Below, piece after piece: positions 11,721 through 21,200 of a stretch of 22,477 nt of DNA; position 1 is the stretch's first letter, and each line of letters begins with the position of its first letter. Source of the DNA: Neocallimastix lanati (nom. inval.) (Eukaryota; Neocallimastigomycota; Neocallimastigomycetes; Neocallimastigales; Neocallimastigaceae); assembly GCA_016946835.1 (NCBI GenBank), contig JACVTC010000504.1, positions 1 through 22,477 on the forward strand. The letters run 5' to 3'. Below the pieces are notes generated by a model. That model did no database searches, was not told the origin of the DNA, and saw only the letters and a program-made list of their open reading frames with translations. Made by a program: the position numbers and the translations under genes.

Positions 11721-12165
11721 AACTACTACTACAACTACGAAATCTCCATCTCCTACTATAAATACTAGCTATCGTTGCGGTAAAGAATTTAACAATAAAT
11801 CATGTTCGAAAGGGGAATGCTGTAGTAAATATGGTTATTGCGGTACTGGTAGTAATTATTGTGGTACAGGATGTCAAGCAAGTTATGGTAGATGTAATGA
11901 TGGCGGTCGTTGTGGCGCTGATTATGGAAAATGTCTTAATGATAAGCAATGTTGTAGTCAATTTGGCTATTGTGACATTTCGGATGCTCATTGTGGATTA
12001 AAATGTCAAAGCGATTTTGGATTGTGCTACGGCTCTGACGATAGATGTGGTGAACAATATGGTAGGTGTAAAGGTAAAAAATGCTGCAGTAAATGGGGTT
12101 ATTGTGGTACATCCAGTAAACATTGTGGAACAGGATGCCAACCAAAGTATGGTTTATGCCAATAA
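10273..12165 (+). CDS. Secreted lectin with three ricin-like units and three CBM18 chitin-binding domains
   Basis: 630 residues with a signal peptide at 1-19. Three related units follow at about 26-152, 175-303 and 325-457, each with the order W[IL]YNE...C(L)Y/H..., ECGN..D.(Y/F)KW, LCL/CIS, I[IM]xGxCD-like, CIG/CVG and DDQMW or its equivalent. This is a ricin-type beta-trefoil-like pattern. Units 2 and 3 are closest to each other. They are joined by Pro/Thr linkers, the last being an uninterrupted Thr run (about 467-489). The C-terminus is three hevein-type CBM18 domains (about 500-541, 546-585 and 590-629) with all eight cysteines and the CCS.(Y/F/W)GYC core. Binding positions read S/Y/Y/Y, S/F/Y/H and S/W/Y/H. 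It should bind chitin and a second sugar outside the cell. No catalytic domain is present. It lies downstream of, and is likely related in use to, the giant lectin. Confidence 0.9.
11668..11748 (+). repeat. ACT/ACA microsatellite coding a poly-Thr linker
   Basis: This run of ACT and ACA codons encodes the Thr linker between the third ricin-like unit and the first CBM18 domain. It has the same codon style as the linker in the giant lectin gene. Length variation by slippage would only change linker length. Confidence 0.85.
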
Positions 12166-13619
12166 AAATTTAAATAGTTTGATAAATAAATTTTTAAATC
12201 TTTACTTATTAAAGTTTTATAAAAATGATCTATTATATAAAAACTAAATATAATTCTATCTATTAAAAGCAATAAAAAATAAAAATTAAATATAATACAA
12301 AAAAAAATCATATCAAAAAAATTAAAAAAATAAAATAAACAATAAATATTAAAATAAAAAAAAAAAAAAATTAAAATTTATTCAATATAAATTATAATTA
12401 TAACAATAGATTCCATAGATATTTTAGATATAGTATTTTTGGACTATTACCTAATAAATTTATAAAAATATTTTTATAAAAGTTAAAAAAAAGTAATAAA
12501 TAAATAAGTCAATAAAATAAGTAAAAATAAATTATAAAAATGAAATAAAATTAAAAAAAAAGAAATAAAATTAAAAAAATGAAATAAAATTAAAAAAAAT
12601 AAGAAAAAGAAATTGATAATTTTAAAAAAAATTGAATAAAATAAAATTGATATTAAATGCTAAAATAGTAAAAGATTTTTTTAAAAATTTAAATTTCTGT
12701 TTTTTTTTTAAAATAGAAAAATTTATTTATTTGTAATTAATATTTTTATTTTAAAATAAAAAAAAAATTAAATAATATTAATAATAATTTTTAAAATAAA
12801 AAAACTTTTTTCTTAAAGATATTTATTCTCTAAAATATCTAAATTAAATTTTTTTAATATAATATTTATTATATTGATTTAAAATTTAATTTTTTTTTTT
12901 TTTTTTAGGCATGAATAAGTCAAATAATAATTTATATCATGTATCATAAATTTATTTTTCTTTAAACAAAAAAAAATTTAATTTATTGCTGTAAATATAT
13001 TTAATAGTTACACAATATATAATCAAATAATTTTAGTTTTTTTGAATTTGTTAAGATATACTCTCAATATATATATATATTTTTATATACAATTTTTTTT
13101 TTAAAAATATAATACATTAAATAATTATAATATTTTTCAAATTTGGTAAACATTTATATTGTTATAAATGAGTTAAAGAAAAATTAATTATTAAAAGACT
13201 ATTTAATATTTTTATTAAAATAAAAAAAAAAATAAATAAATAAAATTAATTCAATATATATTATTTAAATAATAATTTTTTAGAAAAAAATTTATTTTAA
13301 TAATAATATAAATAATAATATATAATATTACATTAATTTAAATATTTTATTTTATTTTATATTCACACTAAAGCATAGGACTGTAATGCATTATTAAATA
13401 TGTATTATTAATCTACAATTATTAAAGTTTCCATATATATTTTCTATATATTATTAGCCTATTATTAAAAATATATATTTTAATTTAATTTCTAACCTGT
13501 ATTACTAATTTTAAGTTTGTTAATATATATTCAAATGATTTCTTATTATTGCATATAATAATATATAAATTTATGTATCAATATAATAATTTATTTTTAT
13601 ATAACATTTAATTTTAATC
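12166..13619. other. Long AT-rich intergenic region, no gene seen
   Basis: About 1450 bases of nearly pure A/T with many A and T homopolymers. It marks the change from host-like lectin genes to virus-like genes. A (GAAATAAAATTAAAAAAA)-like word is repeated about three times at 12540-12600, and a T run of about 16 ends in TTTAGGCATG near 12890-12912. I see no ORF, tRNA or recognisable mobile-element ends. Any viral/host junction would lie here, but it cannot be placed by eye. Confidence 0.6.
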
Positions 13620-15779
13620 ATGTATTTAAAGTTTAATTTATATACAGATGAAGAATTTGAAAAGGAAACAATCCTTATTAAAAATAAGAATGAATTAACG
13701 GATAATACAACATCATTTATTCTCAATCCTCAATTACCATGTAAACAATGTAAATCAATGATAGATTGTCCAGGACACACGGGAAGAATACCACTTTATT
13801 ACAGAATTGTTCATCCTGTATTTGTAAGCATATTATGTAAAGAAATAAGTCATATTTGTCCAATTTGTAAAAAATATGATCCTTTACTTTCCTCTAATAA
13901 CCCCTGTTGCGTAAAACGTGTAGTTGCTACAACATTTTCATATCATAAAGTTAAACCGGAGGAAGTCACATCCAATAAATCCAAGTATTCCAAAAATTTT
14001 GAAAAAGAGTCAAAGAATATTTCAGAATATTCTTTCACATTTGGTAAGGAAACACTATCTATAGAGCAAATGTACGAAGAAATTCGTTCTGCAAATTTTT
14101 CAAAAAATCCAGAGCTACAAAATCGTTTACTTAATGTGTTTATCAAAAATATTCCAGTTTTACCAATCAATATGAGACCATCTATTCTAGATTCTAGCAA
14201 CACTACAATTCATAATAACGTAACAACATTATATCAACGTGTATTAGATCTCAACTACCAATATCACAATGGAAATTTAATTAAGTCCGTCTATATTGTA
14301 CGTGCGTATAATTTATACAAGAAAATTTTAGGTATTCGTAGTAAAAACGATTCGGTTGAGGATGCTAATAGAAATTATATTAAACAGATGTTATCAGGAA
14401 AAAATGGTATTTTCCGAAGTATGTGTTTAGCTAAGCGTCAAAATTTTTGTCTTCGAAGTGTTATCGTGCCAAATATTGATATCCCTTTAGATGTAGTATT
14501 AATTCCTAAAGTCTTTACTGATTCCTTAATTCCCTATGGGTATAAAACCAATGACTTTGTTATCATCAATAGACAACCTACACTTCAAACTACTTCAATC
14601 TTAGCCGTTCATTCTCGTCCAAGTAACTGTCGAACCATTCAGATCAATCCCCTTATTGCTAATGTCTTTCAAGCGGATTTTGACGGTGACGAAATGAACA
14701 TTTTTTGGTTACCGGGTGAAGAAGCTAAAGAAGAGTTGGCCACAAAATTAAATATTGCAAATAATATCCGGTCATTTAAAAATGCTTCTATTATGATCAA
14801 ATTTATACAAGATACTTTAACCGGAATTTATAATATGACACGTAATAAAGAAATTATTGATATTGATATTGTTAAAAGAATGCGCGATAAATTGGGCATT
14901 CCCGATAGTGATTGGAAAAAATTTTGTAAATACTACAAATCGCGTATGAATAGTACAGATATCCCATATGCTCACCTGTTATCTTTATTACTTCCTAGAA
15001 CGCTTACTTTACATGATCATGGAGGTAATCTGATCGTAGATAAAGGAATATTACTAGGTGTTATCAGTGATAAAAATCAAACTATTTTACTTAATGCTAT
15101 TTCAAATTACGGTAATGAATTCTATTTAAAATTTATGTGGGATGTTCAACGCATGGTTCATGTATATAATCTTACTCATGTTATCACTATTTCTATTGCT
15201 GATTGTATGGTAAATGATAAATTAAGAGAATCATATCTTCCCATAACCGATAGTATCTTAAATAAAATGGATCCTATACCTGTACTAAATCTTGACTCAT
15301 TGATAGAAAATCAAAATAAATTTGAAAATTACAACGAGTTTAAGAATCAAGTTTTTCGAAAATATTGTGACCTTACAGAATTAGTGGAATCCATCGATAA
15401 TAATTTAACTAATATCATTAACAGCGGATCTAAAGGAAATGTGGATAATGTTATTCAAATATTGATGTCGGTTGGAGTTCAAGCTATTTTACCAGTTTGT
15501 TATATTAAAAGTTCCTATTCCGAAGGATTAACAGCAAAAGAATTATTTATTCATTCAAAATCTGGTCGTGCAGGTATTATCTCTACTTCTCTTAATACAT
15601 CATCTACCGGGTATTTACAAAGAGAACTTGTTAAAAGTATGGAAGATTTAGTAACCGATGAACAAGGAGTAGTTCATAACTACTCCAATGAGGAGATATA
15701 TTATTACCCATTTAGTACAAATAAGCCAGACATTGATGAAACATTTTTAGAGCATGCATTTTCTATGGCTAGTCTTTAA
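13620..15779 (+). CDS. RNA polymerase largest subunit (RPB1/beta'), N-terminal half, virus-like
   Basis: 719 residues matching the front half of the DNA-dependent RNA polymerase largest subunit. The clamp zinc region is seen at 41-53 (CKQC...CPGHTG) and at 79-101 (CPIC...CC). The dock/active-site region has NFCLRSVIVP near 277-286, INRQPTLQTTS near 317, and the magnesium-binding QADFDGDEMN at 351-360 with all three Asp. The bridge helix is at 648-678 (SGRAGIISTS, then TGYLQRELVKSMEDL). It ends about 40 residues later. The trigger loop, jaw, rear clamp and any C-terminal tail are missing; full-length eukaryotic and NCLDV proteins are about 1400-1700 residues. The clamp-to-dock region is shortened relative to cellular RPB1. 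Together with a neighbouring viral-type helicase this suggests an NCLDV origin, Asfarviridae-like being plausible. It is either a naturally split subunit or a truncated copy; the catalytic loop is intact, so it is not obviously decayed. Confidence 0.88.
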   Translation: MYLKFNLYTDEEFEKETILIKNKNELTDNTTSFILNPQLPCKQCKSMIDCPGHTGRIPLYYRIVHPVFVSILCKEISHICPICKKYDPLLSSNNPCCVKRVVATTFSYHKVKPEEVTSNKSKYSKNFEKESKNISEYSFTFGKETLSIEQMYEEIRSANFSKNPELQNRLLNVFIKNIPVLPINMRPSILDSSNTTIHNNVTTLYQRVLDLNYQYHNGNLIKSVYIVRAYNLYKKILGIRSKNDSVEDANRNYIKQMLSGKNGIFRSMCLAKRQNFCLRSVIVPNIDIPLDVVLIPKVFTDSLIPYGYKTNDFVIINRQPTLQTTSILAVHSRPSNCRTIQINPLIANVFQADFDGDEMNIFWLPGEEAKEELATKLNIANNIRSFKNASIMIKFIQDTLTGIYNMTRNKEIIDIDIVKRMRDKLGIPDSDWKKFCKYYKSRMNSTDIPYAHLLSLLLPRTLTLHDHGGNLIVDKGILLGVISDKNQTILLNAISNYGNEFYLKFMWDVQRMVHVYNLTHVITISIADCMVNDKLRESYLPITDSILNKMDPIPVLNLDSLIENQNKFENYNEFKNQVFRKYCDLTELVESIDNNLTNIINSGSKGNVDNVIQILMSVGVQAILPVCYIKSSYSEGLTAKELFIHSKSGRAGIISTSLNTSSTGYLQRELVKSMEDLVTDEQGVVHNYSNEEIYYYPFSTNKPDIDETFLEHAFSMASL

Positions 15780-15944
15780 ACTAAATATAATATATAGAGA
15801 CCGTCAATATGATATTACAGATATAAAAATAGGATATAATATAAAATATTTTGTTGATATCAAAAAAGGTGTAGTTTAAAGTTTTAAAAATATTTTAAAT
15901 AAAAAAAAAAATTTTATTACTACTACTCTATATTTGTTTTTATA

Positions 15945-16147
15945 TTTTTTTAAAAAAACATTATATACATTTATGAAAAAGTTAATTTTTTTAAGTATCT
16001 TTTTACTTTTTTATTTTTTTTTAAAAAAAATCATATACATATATAAATGGAATAAACAATTATTTTTTTAAGCAATTTTTTTACATTTTTTTTTTTTTAA
16101 AAAAAAATCATATACATATATTAATGGAATAAACAATTATTTTTATT
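15945..16147. repeat. Three tandem copies of a 70-77-bp unit with T(n)A(n) palindromes
   Basis: Copies 2 and 3 share an almost identical stretch starting TCATATACATATAT and continuing AATGGAATAAACAATTATTT, at 16031 and 16108 (offset 77). A diverged first copy begins at about 15961 (offset 70). Each unit begins with a T run followed by an A run, a perfect palindrome that could form an A/U hairpin in RNA. The block lies downstream of the polymerase gene, where poly-T terminators would be expected for a virus-type transcription unit. That function is an inference. Confidence 0.75.
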
Positions 16148-16425
16148 TTTAATAATAAATAAATTATAGTAATTAATTTACTATTTACATAATTTAAAGT
16201 ATTAAATATTAATATAAATATAAATATTATTATGTTTTAAATATAAAAATTATTGAAATGTTAAATAAAATTAAAAATTATTAATTAGAGTTTAAATTTA
16301 TTATAATTTAATTTTCTTTTTTTTATTTATAAAATAAAATGTCATAAAGAATTGCAATTGAATTTACACGTTTATACATGCTTTTAATTATTAATTTTAT
16401 TTTTCATAGTTTTATACATGAATAT

Positions 16426-16426
16426 G

Positions 16427-16468
<42 letters not shown>
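16426..16468. repeat. (ATT)n microsatellite
   Basis: About 14 uninterrupted ATT/TTA units in the 3' region of the minus-strand gene. It is non-coding. Confidence 0.9.
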
Positions 16469-16469
<1 letters not shown>

Positions 16470-16542
16470 TTTTTTCTTTTTAATTTTGTATATAATTTTA
16501 ATTTCTATTTTATTTTAATCTTTAAATTTTTTGTATTAGAAA

Positions 16543-17415
16543 TTATTCAGAATTAATATTCAAAGTTATATAAGATTTTGAATTGTAGTAAAAAGTATTA
16601 TAATGATCATTAATAATTTTATTTATTTTATTGTATATTACTACCGGATTATTTTCAATAATATCACTATTGCGTTTGTTAATTTCATTAATATCATATG
16701 GAATTCCGTATTCAGAGAGAAATTCCTTGATTTTACTAAAAATAGGTTTTTCCTTAATCAAAGCAATAGACTTGAACGTCATTTTAATGTAATACTCGGG
16801 TTGTAATTCTTCTCCATATCTACTGACTTCAACATAATGAGTTGCCATAAAATAACTGTTTTGCTTTTTATTTTTTTCGGTGGAGCAATATTGAATAACA
16901 AGTATTCCAGCACCAAAATAACTTTTAAATTCATCGAAAAATAAAATATAAGAATGTAATGATTTGTCAACCATATCAACACTTAATGGCCATTTAGTAG
17001 ACTTAGGTTCATTTTTTCTTATATCGTTGTTTTGACTGTCCTTTTGAAATATCCAATTATTACCTAGGGAAACAACAACTGCCGGATGTCCATATTTAAG
17101 AGTGGTAGCAACATTACTGATATATTGATTTAATGGTAGTTTCCCTTCTGAACGAACATGAACTCCACAATACATATGTCCCGGAATTACTTTATTATTA
17201 CAAGTGGTTTTATTTCTTTTTAATCCAATACAAGTATTATTCAAACTAAGTTTGGCCATTTCGTGAATTGATGATTGGATATCATCTTCCTTAGTTAAAT
17301 TATTTAAAATATTATCTTTATTTATATTAAGGTTATAATTATTATTGAAGACTTGGACAGATTTACTACATAATATTTCGATCACTTCGTTGTAATAATT
17401 TGTTAAATTTTCCAT
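16543..17415 (-). CDS. Hypothetical protein with a C-x9-C-x10-C-x2-H metal-site motif, virus-like context
   Basis: 290 residues, no signal peptide or membrane segment, probably soluble and intracellular. Residues 62-86 contain Cys62, Cys72, Cys83 and His86 in the setting CIGLKRNKTTC...YCGVH, a compact zinc-binding pattern. Motifs of this shape (C-G-lysine-rich-C...YC..H) occur in uncharacterised proteins of giant viruses; I do not know a function. The middle (about 100-220) alternates hydrophobic strands with charged loops (VVVSLGNNWIFQKD, YILFFDEFKSYFGAGILVIQ, YFMATHYVEVSRYGEEL) and looks like one folded alpha/beta domain. It lies between two virus-like transcription genes on the opposite strand and shares their less extreme codon use. 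This supports a viral origin, but a host gene cannot be excluded. Confidence 0.7.
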   Translation of the reverse strand: MENLTNYYNEVIEILCSKSVQVFNNNYNLNINKDNILNNLTKEDDIQSSIHEMAKLSLNNTCIGLKRNKTTCNNKVIPGHMYCGVHVRSEGKLPLNQYISNVATTLKYGHPAVVVSLGNNWIFQKDSQNNDIRKNEPKSTKWPLSVDMVDKSLHSYILFFDEFKSYFGAGILVIQYCSTEKNKKQNSYFMATHYVEVSRYGEELQPEYYIKMTFKSIALIKEKPIFSKIKEFLSEYGIPYDINEINKRNSDIIENNPVVIYNKINKIINDHYNTFYYNSKSYITLNINSE

Positions 17416-18244
17416 TATTACAAATTTAAATAGAATAATATAAACCTTATTAAAAGTAAAAAATAAAATTTAAAATTAAAATATATTAAATTTATAAAAA
17501 TAATAATGTAAGTAATTCTAAAAGTATTTATTTAACTTCTTTTATAAATGACATTTATCATTTGAAAGAGTTTTCTCATATAATTAAATAAAATTTTTAA
17601 AGTTTAAAGTAGATCTAAAAAAAATAAAATTTTTAAAATTTAATCTTGTTCTTAAATTTAAAATTTTATACCTTTTAATTTATTTTTTGGGATAGTTGAA
17701 TTTTAAATATTAGTAAATTTATATTATATATATATATTTTTTATAGTTGGACAGATAATGTAATAATTTATCAATTTTCAATAGCATATATTATTCATTC
17801 ATATACCAATAAAATTAAAAGAAAAAATTTTAATAAATTAAATATATTATTAGTACATTGAAAATATATTTATAAAATGATTTAAAAAGTATAATATTTA
17901 ATACATTTATAAACAAATATTAAGGTTTATATTTTATAAATTTATTAAAAAAAAAAAAATATAAAAGTTAAAAGAGTAATACATTTTTTGATATATTACA
18001 TTAAAATTAGTATAATTTTAATTTTGAATAAAGTATTATTGATGTAATAAATAAATTATTATTTTACAATTATTTAATTTAATTTGTTAAGTAGTTTAAT
18101 TACTTTATTAGTAAATATATTTATTTTACATTATATAAATATATATTAATTTTTCCTTTTTGTTTTATTTTTTTTTTTTCTTTAATTTATTTACAAAAAT
18201 AATAGAGTTAAATAAATTTGTATTGAGGATAGATAGAACTATAA
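17416..18244. other. AT-rich divergent intergenic region
   Basis: The promoter region for the minus-strand metal-site gene and the plus-strand helicase gene. It is A/T-rich with T runs (18165-18180) close to the helicase. It holds a copy, at about 17836-17874, of a repeat that recurs downstream of the helicase. No ORF or RNA gene is seen, and no promoter motif can be assigned with confidence. Confidence 0.55.
17836..17874 (+). repeat. Left copy of an imperfect direct repeat flanking the helicase gene
   Basis: This AT-rich stretch centred on AGTACATTGAAAATATATT matches, with a few differences, the one at 22320-22360 (centre TGTACATTGAAAAATATAT). Both are preceded by AATTAAATATATT. The non-A/T core GTACATTG makes the match better than chance AT similarity, but the role is unknown. 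Confidence 0.5.
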
Positions 18245-21200
18245 ATGACATATCCGGATATTAATAACTTACATAGTTTAAGAGAATTTACGGAGATTTA
18301 TACGAATAATCCGTTGATAGAAGAAAATGTACATATGAAAAGATATCAAATATTACCCGTAAGGTATATGTCACCGGAAAATGAAGTGGTCAACCGATTT
18401 CTAATTTATCATTCACCAGGAACCGGGAAATCATTCACCGCATTATGGATTGCATTAAAATTCATAAATGTTTATAAGAAACCTTGTATTATTCTTGTAA
18501 AAGGTAAGGAAGCTATTACGGAATTTACCAAACGTGTAAAGACTTGGTATGATTATACTTTTGAATATTATCCACACTTACCGAACGTTAAAGATTATAA
18601 AGAATTTATCAAAAAGTATATTGAATTTCGCACTTATATAACTTTCTGTAACGATATCAAAAACATTAATGATAGTAACACTGACACCGATGATAATAAC
18701 AACAAAAGTGACCACCAACAGACAACATCTAATTCTTTTTCTTTTTATGATGAAAGATTAATTATTATTGATGAAGTTCATCATTTTCGTAACCCTACCA
18801 AAAAAAAGTTTATCTATAACAATTTAAGTTCACTTTTAAATCATATTAATAAAAGTCGAATTATATTTATGTCTGCAACTCCTATTTTTGATAATGCGAA
18901 TGAAATAACAGATCTGGTTAAATTAATTAAACCAAATTTGAATTCCACTTCATTTTTAACCCCTGAAAAACTGAAAGAAGAAATGCTTGGTCACCTGTCT
19001 TATTATGGATTAAATCCACCAAACACGACCGTGAATTATATGGGTTCATATATACCAGGTATTGAACGTTACAAAATAGTAAAAGTACCTATGCAAGGAG
19101 TTCAACTTCAAAATTATCGAAATATCCTAAAGGAACCTCAAGAGAAGAATAATATGGGAATCAATTATGTGAAAGCAACACTTGGTGTTCTTCATTTACA
19201 AATTGATGATAATTTAACACAAGATACTAATAAAGGATCAAAAGCAAAAGGTAAATCGAATGATACCAAAAAGGGATCAAAAGCAAAAGGTAAATCGAAT
19301 GATGCAAAAAAAAGATCAAAATCCAAAGTTAAATCGGATTTATCAGAATACCAATTTAGTAATGATAAGATTATTCATAGTAACCCTCTTTTACAAGATA
19401 TTATAAATCAGCAATCCAAGGATATTAAAAATTATTGTTGTAAATTGTATCATTGTCTTAACGAAATAAATAAAAAGGAAAATCCAGACGGACCTATATT
19501 TATCTATTGCAGTATCATTGAGCAAGTTGGTATTTATTACTTTTCCGCGATACTTTGTGCTATGGGCTATCATTATGTATATAATAAAATATCATCTAAT
19601 AGTCGTCATAATGATGAGACATCAAATTTTTCCAATTTAGAAAGTAAAGTGGATAGGAAAGGCAAAGGGATCAATCGTTTTCTTCCTCATCATTTTTCTT
19701 CTTTTCATGATGGTGATGTTGATGATGATAACGAATTCGCTGAACTAAAGGAAATTCGAAAAGAAAGAGATGATAAATTTTGGAATTTTACATTCATTAC
19801 TGGAGATAAAAAGCTCTGTCCAAATATGATGGAGCGTTTAGATATATTTAATGATTCAAGTAATCAAAATGGATCAAAGATAAAGGTTCTTCTAGGAAGT
19901 GACATAGTATCGGAAAGTGTTGATATTATGAATGTCCGACAATTACACGTATTAACACCGCATTGGAATTATGAGAAAATAAATCAAATTATTGGCCGTA
20001 TTCGACGCGTCGGTTCACATGATTCTCTTCCTGAAAATCAACGATTCGTCAATGTTTATTTGTACATGGCATGTGATGACGAAGTAAAGTGTTCCGATTC
20101 ATATCAGTATAGTGTGGACTATCGCAAGTATATTTTATGTGAAAATAAATATAAAGATGCGTTAAAATTTAATCAAGCATTAAAAAATGCTTCTATAGAA
20201 TTTTTGATTCATGCTCCTTTTAACTTAAATGATTCTCAAAACAGTAACGGTCTCTCTACTAAAGAACAGAATAAACCTTTAGATATTGAATCAAGCCTGA
20301 GTGAAAGTAGAGCAATGACCAATACTAGTATAGCTATAGATGCTAATATTCATGGAGAGACTTCTTCATTCGAAGATATTAATGGAAATGAGATAATTGG
20401 CAATACAAGTATCGTTCCATATTTACATTATTCTTCGGTATACTTAGATAAACTTTTACCATTATGTATGATCGAAATAAATAAAAAGTTAAGACCATTC
20501 TTTTCAGAGAACCATTGTATTAGAATTATGGATCTTATGGATAGAATTCCTGTCATTAATCTATTCGTTTTACCAAAATTAATAGAATATATAAATAGTA
20601 ATAATATTGTGATAGCTGGTGGTATTTTAAGATATTCTGACGGAATGATTTATCGTAAAATTATATCCAATTATCGTTTAAATTATAGGAATGCTTATTT
20701 TGGAAAATTACTTCGCCAAAATCTTCCATTTTATAATAATAATAGAAGTAGGCAAATGAACGAACATTCATCCTACTTTATTCACGCAAAGGTTGATATT
20801 AAAAGCGAAGAAATAGTGTCTTTAAACAATAAATTACAAAATGCTGATATGACCAGAGAAGCATATAATCAACTTATTAAATATTCTCATACTGAAAAAT
20901 TGTTTATATTAAGATATGCTCTACGTCAAAATTTATTCAATATCACTAAATTATTTTATCCTTATTGGAAAAAAATCGATAATTTCGTTTATATATCGTA
21001 TTTTTCAACCATTAAAACTACATCTTATGCTAGTAATAAAAAAAAATCAGAGAAGGATTTTAGTACTAATATTATTTATGCAGATTTTAATCTTCGAGAA
21101 TGGATGTTGGTAAATGATGAGCCTAATTCAGAGGATATTTCAAAACAAATGGATAATCATTATAGAATTGAAGAACGAAATCGAATAAAAGATCGTTATA

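Larger units (their letters stand above)
15780..16542. other. AT-rich region between convergent virus-like genes
   Basis: This separates the polymerase gene (plus) from the metal-site gene (minus), so both 3' ends face it. A short open stretch in a different frame, ending at TAA near 15880, follows the polymerase stop directly. After that come three copies of a 70-77-base T/A-rich unit, AT-rich filler and an (ATT)n microsatellite. T runs are abundant and could serve as terminators. There is no other gene. Confidence 0.55.

Noticed and set aside
11800-12311. Several 60-76-residue frames over the CBM18 region and its 3' side
   Set aside because: Shadows of the Cys-rich coding frame, which has unmistakable hevein-type domains.
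12888-12950. T run ending in TTTAGGCATGAATAAG, resembling a 3' splice site and start codon
   Set aside because: The frame after the ATG closes after 12 codons, and no upstream exon is visible. T runs are common at this composition.
13620-15779. Host Pol I, II or III largest subunit
   Set aside because: It is too short, with a reduced clamp-to-dock region and diverged wording around the motifs, and lies next to a viral-type helicase. It is not a plausible essential host subunit, though phylogeny is needed.
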